Source: an uncultured Bacillota bacterium
Lineage (GTDB): Bacteria; Bacillota; Clostridia; Lachnospirales; Lachnospiraceae
Direction of reading: 5' to 3'
DNA length: 64,000 nucleotides
NCBI GenBank assembly: GCA_905200905.1
Contig: CAJKMA010000007.1
Span: 1 to 64,000, forward strand
Shown: positions 24,450 through 32,495 of the stretch, piece after piece
Layout of the letters: each line of letters starts with the position of its first letter
Position numbering within the stretch: the stretch's first letter is position 1
Program-made: the position numbers and the translations under genes
The notes under the pieces: generated by a model
Seen by the model: the letters and a program-made list of their open reading frames with translations, nothing else
Told to the model about the DNA's origin: nothing
Databases searched by the model: none

Positions 24450-25424
24450 TTATCCTCCGATTTGTGACATTTTGCGAAGCTCCGGTTCTCCTTCCAGGGC
24501 AGGTTGATAAAAACAGTGTTCAGATGGCTTCTGAAGAATTGCCTTTTCTATAGCAGAGCGTACTTCCTCAGAAGTAAGACCGGTGCGGAGAAGATTTCTT
24601 AGATTCAGGCCATTTTCATAATACAGACAGAGCTTTAACATACCATCTGCGGTTAGACGGATTCGATTGCAATGATTGCAGAATTTCCCATGAACAGCGT
24701 CAATAAAACCGATACATCCTTGAAAACCAGGGATTTGTATATAATTGGCAGGACCATTTCCCCGTTTCTGTGTTGTAACCTGATAATCCGGGTAAAGTTC
24801 TGTTATTTTGGACAATAGTTTTTCTCTGTCATAGCCAAGATAGTTTTTGCCAAATCCTATGGGCATGATTTCAATGAACCGGACATCTACAGCATAATCC
24901 CTTGCCAGATGCAGTAAGTCTGGAAATTCCTTGTCATTAATACCTTTCAAAAGAACAGTATTGACTTTTGTGCGGATACCTAATTCCTGACTCTTAATAA
25001 TATTTTTCAGAACTAATTCTTGTCCTTTTTGCCTGGTAATTTGCTCAAAGGTTTGGGGATTTAGAGTATCCAGGCTAATATTAATACCGTCGATACCCAT
25101 GTTTTTTAGCTCTGGAAGAAATTCTCCAAGGAGAGTACCGTTCGTTGTAATAGTTACCTGCTCTGTATATGGCAAAGCTTTTAATTGCTTTAAAAAATCC
25201 ATGCAACCTTTGCGCACAAAAGGTTCCCCTCCTGTAACCTTAAAGTTGTGGATGCCCAACTCTCCGGCATACTGACAAATCTGTAGGATTTCTTCAAACC
25301 GGAGAATTTCTTTATGGCTTATGGAAGGAAGGTCTTCGGGCATACAATACTGGCAGCGGAGATTGCACCGGTCTGTTATAGAGATACGGAGATAGTTAAT
25401 CTTTCTGCCGTAAGAATCAATCAT
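24450..25424 (-). CDS. moaA: GTP 3',8-cyclase, radical SAM enzyme
   Basis: A 324-residue radical SAM protein. The first iron-sulfur cluster motif is DRCNLRCQYCMPE (CxxxCxxC, near residue 20) and the second is FCNHCNRIRLTADGMLKLCL near residues 250-270, exactly the MoaA pattern. VTGGEPF is the SAM-binding glycine motif. The usual C-terminal GG is present (SQIGG at the very end), needed for activity in MoaA. It opens the first step of molybdenum cofactor synthesis and is followed by the MOSC-MogA gene. Confidence 0.94.
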   Translation of the reverse strand: MIDSYGRKINYLRISITDRCNLRCQYCMPEDLPSISHKEILRFEEILQICQYAGELGIHNFKVTGGEPFVRKGCMDFLKQLKALPYTEQVTITTNGTLLGEFLPELKNMGIDGINISLDTLNPQTFEQITRQKGQELVLKNIIKSQELGIRTKVNTVLLKGINDKEFPDLLHLARDYAVDVRFIEIMPIGFGKNYLGYDREKLLSKITELYPDYQVTTQKRGNGPANYIQIPGFQGCIGFIDAVHGKFCNHCNRIRLTADGMLKLCLYYENGLNLRNLLRTGLTSEEVRSAIEKAILQKPSEHCFYQPALEGEPELRKMSQIGG

Positions 25425-25459
25425 ATAATAAAACCAACCTTTCTAAAAATACTACTTCA

Positions 25460-25468
25460 ATTATACCA
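25460..25468 (-). promoter_or_regulatory. Extended -10 promoter of moaA
   Basis: On the minus strand TGGTATAAT (extended -10) lies about 35 bp ahead of moaA. No good -35 is visible, consistent with an extended -10 promoter. Confidence 0.45.
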
Positions 25469-25497
25469 GAGATGTTCTCCAAAGTATATATGCAAAG

Positions 25498-25539
25498 AAA
25501 CGCTGCAACTGGAAGCAATACTTCCAGAGCAGCGTTTTT
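25498..25539. terminator. Bidirectional terminator hairpin between moaA and the small membrane protein gene
   Basis: AAACGCTGC (25498-25506) pairs with GCAGCGTTT (25529-25537), and the interior CTGGAAG/CTTCCAG forms a second stem in line. T-rich runs follow on both strands. On the minus strand it ends the 25578-25796 gene. Confidence 0.7.
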
Positions 25540-25577
25540 GTAATGGAAGGAGAAACACATATGAAAAAATAAAGAAT

Positions 25578-25796
25578 TTATCTCTTCATATAGTGGATAT
25601 AACGTATATCCTGATATTCATCAAATTTAATTTTCAGGTAGGTCCATGCCATATGTAATACAGGTGCAAGACCTGCCAGGAGAATTACAATGGTTACTAA
25701 ACTAATGCTTCGGGTCATCTGATAAATATAACCTGTGTACATGATTACAAAGAGTGCAATGCTAACATTGAAAATAGGTATGATTTTATCTCTCAT
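25578..25796 (-). CDS. Small two-helix membrane protein, unknown function
   Basis: A 72-residue protein with two hydrophobic helices (IIPIFNVSIALFVIMYTGYI and SLVTIVILLAGLAPVLHMAWTYL) and a charged C-terminal tail (FDEYQDIRYIHYMKR). I treat it as a real gene because it has a near-perfect AGGAGGTG ribosome site 7 nt before the ATG, a TTGAAA-17-TATAAT promoter and its own terminator. It is monocistronic. No family recognised. Confidence 0.75.
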   Translation of the reverse strand: MRDKIIPIFNVSIALFVIMYTGYIYQMTRSISLVTIVILLAGLAPVLHMAWTYLKIKFDEYQDIRYIHYMKR

Positions 25797-25836
25797 AATG
25801 GCACCTCCTGACTAAAGTATTGTTTCATTTTTGTTT

Positions 25837-25865
25837 ATTATACAATAATAGTCTGTAAATTTCAA
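25837..25865 (-). promoter_or_regulatory. Sigma-A promoter of the small membrane protein gene
   Basis: On the minus strand TTGAAA (25865-25860), 17-bp spacer, TATAAT (25842-25837), about 40 bp before the ATG. Confidence 0.7.
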
Positions 25866-25913
25866 TGGTAATATTATAAAAAATATATAATTCAGCGGCG
25901 ATGGAAAAAATAG

Positions 25914-25958
25914 ACTAAAAAAACAGGAGCTGCCACATTCATGTGTGAACAGCCCCTG
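25914..25958 (-). terminator. Intrinsic terminator after prs
   Basis: On the minus strand CAGGGGCTGTT pairs with GGCAGCTCCTG (one mismatch region) with an inner CACA/TGTG, followed by TTTTTTT. It closes the dnaD-dnaI-prs operon. Confidence 0.8.
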
Positions 25959-25968
25959 CTGCATTTTT

Positions 25969-27153
25969 TTATTTTCCTTGTGCCTGATTATGCTTCTGCA
26001 CCAGTTTGTTGATTCTTTCCACTGGATTCAGCAGTGTGCTGATAGAGCCATCGTGGTTCAGGGTGTCAATAATCAGTGCAATGTATTTACTCATATCACA
26101 GTTCACATAATATGGTTTTGCCAACAATTCTTCTGGCTGGTAAACCAGGTTTGTAGTGAGCAGCCTGTCAAAAGCTCCTTCTTCATAAGCTTTGTCAAAA
26201 CGTTCCAGACCGTTGGTAAACAGACCAAAGGTTGCACACATAAAAATTTTGGCAGCGCCGCGTTTCTTTAAAAGGGCTGCAACTTCCAGCATACTGTCAC
26301 CGGAAGAAATCATATCATCAATGATAATCATGTTTTTGCCCCTTACATCAGCACCAAGGAATTCATGGGCTACAATAGGATTTCTTCCATCTATAATAGT
26401 AGAATAATCTCGGCGTTTATAAAACATACCCATATCTACACCAAGGACATTAGCCAGATAAATAGCGCGACCTGTACCGCCAGCATCTGGACTGATAATC
26501 ATAAGATGATCGCTGTCAATGGCAATATCGGGTTCTGCTTTAAACAGTCCTTTGATAAACTGATATGCAGGTTGAACAGTTTCAAAGCCATGGAGTGGGA
26601 TGGCATTCTGCACTCTTGGGTCATGTGCATCAAAGGTAAGAATATTGTCTACCCCCATATCTGTAAGCTCCTGAAGCGCTAAGGCGCAATCTAAGGATTC
26701 ACGGCCAGTTCTTTTATGCTGGCGACTTTCATATAAGAATGGCATAATCACATTTACACGTCTTGCCTTTCCGCCTACAGCAGCAATGATTCTTTTTAAA
26801 TCTTGGAAATGATCATCTGGGGACATATGGTTTGTGTGTCCGCATACTTTGTAAGTCATGGAATAATTACAGACATCCACCATGATGTAAAGGTCATCTC
26901 CACGTACAGATTCGCTGAGAATACCTTTGGCTTCTCCAGAACCAAAGCGAGGAGTTTTGGAGTCAATGAGATAGGAGTCACGTTTATATCCCTCGAATTT
27001 CAAGGAATCTTTTTCTTCGTGATCCCGTTCCTTTCTCCATTTGACAATGTAATCATTTACTTTTTGGCCCATGGCCTGACAGCTTTTCAGTGGGATAATA
27101 CCCAGTCGCCCTACAGGGAGGGTTTTTAAAGTGTCTGCGGATATTGATGCCAT
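25969..27153 (-). CDS. prs: Ribose-phosphate pyrophosphokinase (long form)
   Basis: A 394-residue PRPP synthetase. Features: VNVIMPFLYESRQHKRTGRESL (the flexible catalytic region), NILTFDAHDPRVQNAIP (DxH motif), and the PRPP-binding loop MIIIDDMISSGDSMLEVAALL. Classical Prs is about 315 residues; this one carries an N-terminal extension of ~40-50 residues and extra loops. The form is familiar to me from Clostridia, but I cannot verify its class. Its start lies inside the 3' end of the dnaI-like gene (28-bp overlap), so PRPP synthesis is translationally tied to replication genes. Confidence 0.88.
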   Translation of the reverse strand: MASISADTLKTLPVGRLGIIPLKSCQAMGQKVNDYIVKWRKERDHEEKDSLKFEGYKRDSYLIDSKTPRFGSGEAKGILSESVRGDDLYIMVDVCNYSMTYKVCGHTNHMSPDDHFQDLKRIIAAVGGKARRVNVIMPFLYESRQHKRTGRESLDCALALQELTDMGVDNILTFDAHDPRVQNAIPLHGFETVQPAYQFIKGLFKAEPDIAIDSDHLMIISPDAGGTGRAIYLANVLGVDMGMFYKRRDYSTIIDGRNPIVAHEFLGADVRGKNMIIIDDMISSGDSMLEVAALLKKRGAAKIFMCATFGLFTNGLERFDKAYEEGAFDRLLTTNLVYQPEELLAKPYYVNCDMSKYIALIIDTLNHDGSISTLLNPVERINKLVQKHNQAQGK

Positions 27154-28172
27154 TTTTCTTTTCCTCCTAAAAGTTTTTTTTGAATTCTTATGTCATTTCC
27201 CACCAGTTTCAGCATGGTATAATTGCTTGTGACTCTGGAAAAGGTCCGTTCTGAATAAGTATTCAGGAAGTCCTCCATGGTTAGGTTGGTGGAAATGATA
27301 GTTGCCTTTTTGTTTAAAATTCTTTCATTAATACAGCAAAACAGCTGAGATGAAATAAAACTGTTGGTTAACTCTGTTCCTAAATCGTCAATAATCAGCA
27401 AATCACATTCAAAGACAAAAGAGGCCATATCTTCAGATTCTGTATCTTTTTGGAAAGTGTTTCTGGATAACAAGTCAAAGAGATCAAAGGCTGTAAAGTA
27501 TAAAACAAAGTAGGAACGGTCCAGAAGCTCTTTTGCAATACAGTGGGTGAGATAAGTTTTTCCCACACCAGTATCACCATATATTAACAGGTTATCTTTT
27601 GTATTGTTAAAGCTTTGGATAAAATCCCAGGATTTTTCCACTGCTTTTTTTGCAGATTCCAAGGAAGTCATGCCACTGGAGTCATCTGTAAATGCAGGGG
27701 AGTAAAAATCAAAAGAAAAATGCTGGAAGTTTTCTGTATTTAGTATATCCCTGATATTGGACTGGGTATACAGAAGATCCACAGCTGCTTTACGGAAACA
27801 AGAACATTTTTCTACTTTACCAGGACCATCCTCTTCCTCTGTAAGAATAAAGCCTGTATCTTTGCAAAGAGGGCAGTCATAGTGAAGCTCCAGATAGTCT
27901 TCAGGATAGCCATGTTCCCTAAGAAGGCGGATTCGTTCTCTTGCAAGAAGCTGGATTTTCTCTGAAAGATTAAAATCTCCGTCTTTAGAAGCGCCTAGCA
28001 TGAAACGGGCTTTTTGAAGCCCAAGAGAAGCAATCTCTTGGCGTATTTCAGAGAGTCTGGGAATCTCTGCTTCTGCTTTTTGAATACGTTCATCCTGTTC
28101 ATGTTTATGTAAAAACTGTTTTTGGTTGTAATTGCGCATAAGCGCATCATATTGAAAGTTTTTCAGTGGCAC
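27126..28172 (-). CDS. DnaI/DnaC-like replicative helicase loader
   Basis: A 348-residue AAA+ ATPase. The N-terminal helical region is followed by a probable zinc site (YDCPLCKDTG ... VEKCSCFRKA, four cysteines, residues ~98-125) and the ATPase core: Walker A IYGDTGVGKTYLTHCIA, Walker B LLIIDDLGTE, sensor region ATIISTNLTMEDF and arginine-finger-type YSERTFSRVTSNY. This is the usual clostridial loader, acting with the DnaD-like protein encoded 20 bp upstream. Start has a GGAGG-type ribosome site. Confidence 0.87.
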   Translation of the reverse strand: MPLKNFQYDALMRNYNQKQFLHKHEQDERIQKAEAEIPRLSEIRQEIASLGLQKARFMLGASKDGDFNLSEKIQLLARERIRLLREHGYPEDYLELHYDCPLCKDTGFILTEEEDGPGKVEKCSCFRKAAVDLLYTQSNIRDILNTENFQHFSFDFYSPAFTDDSSGMTSLESAKKAVEKSWDFIQSFNNTKDNLLIYGDTGVGKTYLTHCIAKELLDRSYFVLYFTAFDLFDLLSRNTFQKDTESEDMASFVFECDLLIIDDLGTELTNSFISSQLFCCINERILNKKATIISTNLTMEDFLNTYSERTFSRVTSNYTMLKLVGNDIRIQKKLLGGKEKWHQYPQTL

Positions 28173-28191
28173 GGTTTGCCTCCTTACTTAT

Positions 28192-29256
28192 TCATTTTCC
28201 AAGAAGCTGTTTTTCCAATTCTGCCATATTGTAATTACGCTGATGAAAGTTATTGAATTTGTTTTTCGTCTGTGTTGGCCGAGGTTTGGAATCTGCTGCT
28301 TTGGCAGCCTTTTTCTGCTGAAAACTCTGATCCAGGGAATCGATATCTGAAAGATGGTGAACTCCCTTTTTGAACCAGCTTTCTAAGATACTGTCCGCAT
28401 AGGAAAAACTGGCTTTTCCTGTGGAAAGTACGGTTCTGCTGCAAGCCTCTGAAATAATGTCCAGGGTAAATCCATACTGGTTCATCCAGAGATTCATGTA
28501 TTGAATCTCCTTTTCTAGAGGATTGCGGTTTTTAATGCCAAAGGCTCTTAATATAGTAAAATAATTTCGGTTGTAAAGGTTTGTTTCTTCTTTTGCTTGA
28601 TTAACCGTGACAATTTTCTGTTCTGCCCAGGCAAGCCCTACCTTTTTAATATAGGCCATGCTGGTACTTCCCTTAGAAACACAATATTCAATTAGATACT
28701 CCATAAGCTCTGCAGAAAGGCCCACTTCATCATAAAGAAACAGAAGCGTTTCCATATCCGTTGGAGTAAGAGTCTTTCCAAGATATTGTTCTGCAATAAA
28801 CAGAAGTTGACGCACTTCATCATTCCCCTTTAAGGCTCTGATTTTATCAGGAGTGAGAGTAGAAGAGGAAGGAGAAAATGTCTCTTTTGGTGTTTCCAAA
28901 CCTGCGGCTGCTTCCTGAAGACTATTTTGGCCGAAACTTTCTTCGCTAGAAGCAATAGGGTAAAATATGACTCTAGTAAGAGTCCCTTTGTTATCAAAGG
29001 TAACATCTAAAATCCCTGTTTTTTTCCAGTATCGCAATGCTCTTAATACGTCTGCCTCTGTACAATTAAAAACGTCTGCAATAGAGGAAAGCTCCAAAAG
29101 GGTTTTCTCCTGACAGGCGTGCCTTAGCAGATAGAGATAAATTTTTACAAATTCACCATTTGCGGAAGGCATATAGCGATCCAGGAAATGGTTGGAGATG
29201 AAAGTGAATTCCCCGGGAAAGCTATTATATACTTCAAACTGCCCCATTTTAAACAT
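28192..29256 (-). CDS. DnaD-domain replication initiation protein
   Basis: A 354-residue protein of the DnaD/DnaB type. The N-terminal winged-helix region (MPSANGEFVKIYLYLLRHACQEK, DVFNCTEADVLRALRYWKKTGIL) is followed by one or two DnaD-like (DnaB_2) domains, the second ending in FTLDIISEACSRTVLSTGKASFSYADSILESWFKKGV with the typical SFxYxxxILxxW pattern. It probably recruits the DnaI-like loader at the origin. It heads the dnaD-dnaI-prs operon, and the DNA just upstream carries DnaA boxes. Confidence 0.86.
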   Translation of the reverse strand: MFKMGQFEVYNSFPGEFTFISNHFLDRYMPSANGEFVKIYLYLLRHACQEKTLLELSSIADVFNCTEADVLRALRYWKKTGILDVTFDNKGTLTRVIFYPIASSEESFGQNSLQEAAAGLETPKETFSPSSSTLTPDKIRALKGNDEVRQLLFIAEQYLGKTLTPTDMETLLFLYDEVGLSAELMEYLIEYCVSKGSTSMAYIKKVGLAWAEQKIVTVNQAKEETNLYNRNYFTILRAFGIKNRNPLEKEIQYMNLWMNQYGFTLDIISEACSRTVLSTGKASFSYADSILESWFKKGVHHLSDIDSLDQSFQQKKAAKAADSKPRPTQTKNKFNNFHQRNYNMAELEKQLLGK

Positions 29257-29295
29257 CCTTTACATGTATCATTTTCTTTCTCTTGAATCAATTTC

Positions 29296-29324
29296 AGTAT
29301 AGCACACAATATATGAAAAGAGAA
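29296..29324 (-). promoter_or_regulatory. Probable promoter of the dnaD-dnaI-prs operon
   Basis: On the minus strand TATACT (29301-29296) lies 40 bp before the dnaD start; a weak TTCTCT sits 17 bp further up. The rest of the 29257-29566 gap holds the DnaA boxes and the murC terminator; no ORF is visible there. Confidence 0.4.
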
Positions 29325-29371
29325 CTGGATTTTTTTTCGACAGCGAAAAACAGAAGGTGAGTAGAGAATGC

Positions 29372-29398
29372 TGTGGGAAATGTGGATAATGTGGATAA
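29372..29398. promoter_or_regulatory. Tandem DnaA boxes upstream of dnaD
   Basis: Three abutting 9-mers: TGTGGGAAA (two mismatches), then TGTGGATAA at 29381-29389 and TGTGGATAA at 29390-29398. The last two are exact complements of the DnaA box consensus TTATCCACA. They lie 70-100 bp upstream of the dnaD -10 region. Confidence 0.8.
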
Positions 29399-29502
29399 AA
29401 AAGTGGACTACTTTTTATTGGAAACCATAAATTGTCGAAAATACAAGGAAAACAGCGCTTTTTTGAATGGAATGCTGTCGGTTTATGTCAACTTTCTAGA
29501 AT

Positions 29503-29541
29503 GAAAAAAATCCACATGCTCTGTGGGTAGAACATGTGGAT
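29503..29541 (-). terminator. Intrinsic terminator after murC
   Basis: On the minus strand ATCCACATG pairs with CATGTGGAT around a ~14-nt loop, followed by seven Ts. The stem contains a partial DnaA box (29535-29543, one mismatch), which may be fortuitous. Confidence 0.75.
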
Positions 29542-29546
29542 GATTT

Positions 29547-29564
29547 AGTGGATAATGTGGATAA
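29547..29564. promoter_or_regulatory. Second DnaA box pair, adjoining the murC stop
   Basis: AGTGGATAA (29547-29555, one mismatch) abuts TGTGGATAA (29556-29564, perfect), same orientation as the first cluster, about 150 bp away from it. Confidence 0.75.
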
Positions 29565-29566
29565 CA

Positions 29567-30946
29567 TTACATTCCTAACAGGTTTTCGCCGATTTTATAC
29601 ACATCTCCGGCACCCATGGTTATCAACACATCTCCGTGGATACAATTTTCTAATAAAAATGCTTCTATTTCATCAAAGGTAGGGAAATAATAAGCATCTA
29701 CACCTTTTTCCAGAAGCAAATCACGCAAATTTGCGGAAGAAATTCCCAGAGTATCGGTTTCCCTAGCTGCGTAAATATCTGCCAGAATTACCTTATCTGC
29801 CAGGGATAAGGCCTGAGCGAATTCTTTCATTAAAGCTTTGGTACGTGTATAGGTGTGGGGCTGGAATACACACCAGATAGTCTTGTGAGGATAATTTTGT
29901 GCGGTTTTCAAAGTAGCTTCGATTTCAGTTGGATGATGGGCATAGTCATCAATGACTGTAACGCCGGCAACTTTACCTTTATACTGAAATCTGCGGTCTG
30001 TTCCGGAAAAATGCAAAAGTCCTTTTTGGATGGTTTGCAGGTCAATGCCTATTTTTACTGCCAGAGCAATGGCAGACAATGCATTTGAAATATTGTGCAT
30101 ACCAGGCACAGACAAGGTAAATCTGCCTAGGTTTTCATTCCCTTTCACACAGTTAAAGGAGGCATGGGCAAATTCGTCAAATACAATATTTTCTGCATGG
30201 TAATCAGCACCAGCTTTTAAAGAATAAGTAAGAATTTCGCAATCAAGTCCCTGAGTGATTTCCTCCACATTGGGAATATCCTTATTAATAATCAGGGTTC
30301 CATCTGGGGGAAGTAACGCTGCAAAACGACGGAAGGAGTTCCTAATATCTTCCAAATCTTTAAAAAAGTCCAGATGATCTGCATCGATATTGAGGATAAT
30401 GCTGATTTTTGGAAAGAAGCTTAAAAAACTATTTGTGTACTCGCAGGCTTCTGTAATAAAAGTTTCAGACTGTCCTACACGGATATTTCCATGGATTGCA
30501 GGAAGAATTCCTCCTACAGAGATAGTGGGGTCTGTATTTGCTTCCAGAAGAATGTGAGAAATCATAGAAGTTGTAGTGGTCTTTCCATGAGTGCCAGATA
30601 CTGCAATGGGAAGTTGATAATTTTTCATAATCTGTCCCAGAAGTTCTGCCCTGGTGAGCATAGGAAGATTGCGCTCTTTGGCACAGGCATATTCAGGATT
30701 GTCTGGATGAATGGCTGCTGTGTAGACCACAAGTTCTACATCCTCTGTGATATTGGAAGCTCTTTGACCAATGTAAATTTTAGCACCTTTTTCTTCTAAT
30801 TGTTTGGTGAGTGCTGATTCTTTTGCATCGGAACCAGAAACAGGAAAATCTTCTCCAAGAAGAATTTCAGCAAGACCGCTCATGCTGATACCGCCGATTC
30901 CAATGAAGTGAATGTGTAATGGTTTATGAAAATCAATCTGATACAT
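29567..30946 (-). CDS. murC: UDP-N-acetylmuramate--L-alanine ligase
   Basis: A 459-residue Mur ligase, normal length. IHFIGIGGISMSGLAEIL (residues ~12-30) is the N-terminal UDP-binding glycine motif, AVSGTHGKTTTTSMISHIL is the ATP-binding P-loop, and VIDDYAHHPTEIEATL is the conserved C-terminal motif. It adds L-alanine to UDP-MurNAc in the cytoplasm, starting the peptidoglycan stem peptide. It is monocistronic, with a promoter in the 274-bp gap shared with glgC and a terminator after it. Confidence 0.96.
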   Translation of the reverse strand: MYQIDFHKPLHIHFIGIGGISMSGLAEILLGEDFPVSGSDAKESALTKQLEEKGAKIYIGQRASNITEDVELVVYTAAIHPDNPEYACAKERNLPMLTRAELLGQIMKNYQLPIAVSGTHGKTTTTSMISHILLEANTDPTISVGGILPAIHGNIRVGQSETFITEACEYTNSFLSFFPKISIILNIDADHLDFFKDLEDIRNSFRRFAALLPPDGTLIINKDIPNVEEITQGLDCEILTYSLKAGADYHAENIVFDEFAHASFNCVKGNENLGRFTLSVPGMHNISNALSAIALAVKIGIDLQTIQKGLLHFSGTDRRFQYKGKVAGVTVIDDYAHHPTEIEATLKTAQNYPHKTIWCVFQPHTYTRTKALMKEFAQALSLADKVILADIYAARETDTLGISSANLRDLLLEKGVDAYYFPTFDEIEAFLLENCIHGDVLITMGAGDVYKIGENLLGM

Positions 30947-31039
30947 ATGACAGAATCCTTTCTATAATAATATATAATATGTGATTTTAACATTTGAGCT
31001 GTATTTTATGCAGTTCATGTCTTTTAAAGATACACTTAA

Positions 31040-31068
31040 ATTATACCCAACATTACAGGAAATGGAAA
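31040..31068 (-). promoter_or_regulatory. Probable promoter of murC
   Basis: On the minus strand TTTCCA, 17-bp spacer, TATAAT (31045-31040). A second AT-rich candidate lies closer to the gene, so the assignment is tentative. Confidence 0.4.
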
Positions 31069-31158
31069 GCCTTTCTTGATAAAATTACGTTTCTATCGTA
31101 AAAAACAGGTAAAATGTAACAAAAAGTTGTAAAATGTCGAAAAAAATTGTTTAAAATG

Positions 31159-31187
31159 TTCACTTTTTATAAAGATTATGTTATAAT
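31159..31187 (+). promoter_or_regulatory. Sigma-A promoter of glgC-glgD
   Basis: TTCACT (31159-31164), 17-bp spacer, TATAAT (31182-31187), 34 bp before glgC. Confidence 0.65.
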
Positions 31188-31220
31188 AAAAAAACCATAG
31201 ATTATACAAGAGGTGATGGC

Positions 31221-32495
31221 ATGATTAAGAAAGAAATGATTGCAATGTTGCTAGCCGGCGGGCAGGGAAGCCGATTAGGTGTACTTACTGCAAAGGTTGC
31301 AAAACCAGCGGTAACCTTTGGTGGAAAATACAGAATTATTGATTTTCCCCTTAGTAACTGCATTAATTCAGGCGTGGATACAGTAGGTGTGTTGACACAA
31401 TATCAGCCTTTGCGGCTGAATACCCATATCGGGATTGGAATTCCCTGGGATTTGGATAGAAATGTAGGGGGAGTTTCTATTTTGCCTCCTTATGAAAAGA
31501 AGACAAATACAGAATGGTATACAGGTACAGCCAATGCCATTTATCAGAACCTGGCATATATGGAAAATTATAATCCAGATTATGTGCTGATTCTGGGTGG
31601 TGACCATATTTATAAGATGGATTATGAGGTAATGCTGGATTTCCATAAGGCAAATAAAGCAGATGTTACTTTGGCTTGTATGCCTGTTCCGTGGGAAGAA
31701 GCATCTAGATTTGGTCTTGCAATTACAGATGAGACCGGAAGAATTACAGAGTTTGAGGAAAAACCAGAGAATCCTAAGAGCAATCTTGCTTCTATGGGTA
31801 TTTATATTTTTAGTTGGCCAGTATTAAAGGAAGCGTTGATTGCATTAAAAGATCAGTCAGGCTGTGATTTTGGTAAACATATCCTGCCATATTGCAGGGA
31901 AAAGGGTCAGAGGCTGTTTGCATATGAGTATAATGGCTATTGGAAAGATGTAGGAACTCTTGGTTCTTATTGGGAAGCGAATATGGAGCTTATTGATATT
32001 ATTCCAGAATTTAATTTATATGAGGAGTTCTGGAAGATTTATACCAAGGGTGATATTATCCCTCCTCAGTATATTGCAGAGGATGCTGTAGTAGAGAAGA
32101 GTATTATTGGAGAGGGAACAGAGATTTACGGAGAGGTACATAATTCTGTAATTGGAGCAGGAGTTGTGATTAAGAAGGGAGCCGTTATCCGAGATTCCAT
32201 TATCATGAAACAGGCCGTTATTGGAGAGCATGATGTCATTGATAAGGCAATTATTGCGGAAAACGTTGTAGTAGGTGATAACGTTGTTATGGGTGTTGGA
32301 GAGGATATTCCAAACAAATTGAAACCCAACGTATATTCCTTCGGACTTGTAACTATAGGCGAAAATACCGTCATCCCATCCAATGTAACCATTGGAAAGA
32401 ACACAGCCATTGTAGGTCAGACCAATATAGAGGATTATCCGGGCGGTGTTCTGGAAAGCGGTGAAACATTGAATAAGGAAGGTGAGACAGAATGA
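31221..32495 (+). CDS. glgC: Glucose-1-phosphate adenylyltransferase, catalytic subunit
   Basis: A 424-residue ADP-glucose pyrophosphorylase. The nucleotide-binding signature is LLAGGQGSRLGVLTAKVAKPA (near residue 10), with FPLSNCINSG, WYTGTANAIYQN, GGDHIYKMDY and the substrate-site EFEEKPENPKSN all present. The C-terminal third is a left-handed beta-helix made of hexapeptide repeats (AVVEKSIIGEGTEIYGEV and so on). It makes ADP-glucose for glycogen. It overlaps glgD by 4 bp (ATGA), which supports a GlgC-GlgD heteromer. The AAGAGGTG ribosome site sets the start. Confidence 0.95.
   Translation: MIKKEMIAMLLAGGQGSRLGVLTAKVAKPAVTFGGKYRIIDFPLSNCINSGVDTVGVLTQYQPLRLNTHIGIGIPWDLDRNVGGVSILPPYEKKTNTEWYTGTANAIYQNLAYMENYNPDYVLILGGDHIYKMDYEVMLDFHKANKADVTLACMPVPWEEASRFGLAITDETGRITEFEEKPENPKSNLASMGIYIFSWPVLKEALIALKDQSGCDFGKHILPYCREKGQRLFAYEYNGYWKDVGTLGSYWEANMELIDIIPEFNLYEEFWKIYTKGDIIPPQYIAEDAVVEKSIIGEGTEIYGEVHNSVIGAGVVIKKGAVIRDSIIMKQAVIGEHDVIDKAIIAENVVVGDNVVMGVGEDIPNKLKPNVYSFGLVTIGENTVIPSNVTIGKNTAIVGQTNIEDYPGGVLESGETLNKEGETE

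Noticed and set aside
29535..29543. One-mismatch DnaA box next to the second cluster
   Set aside because: It is part of the murC terminator stem, which explains the sequence without DnaA; not counted as a box.
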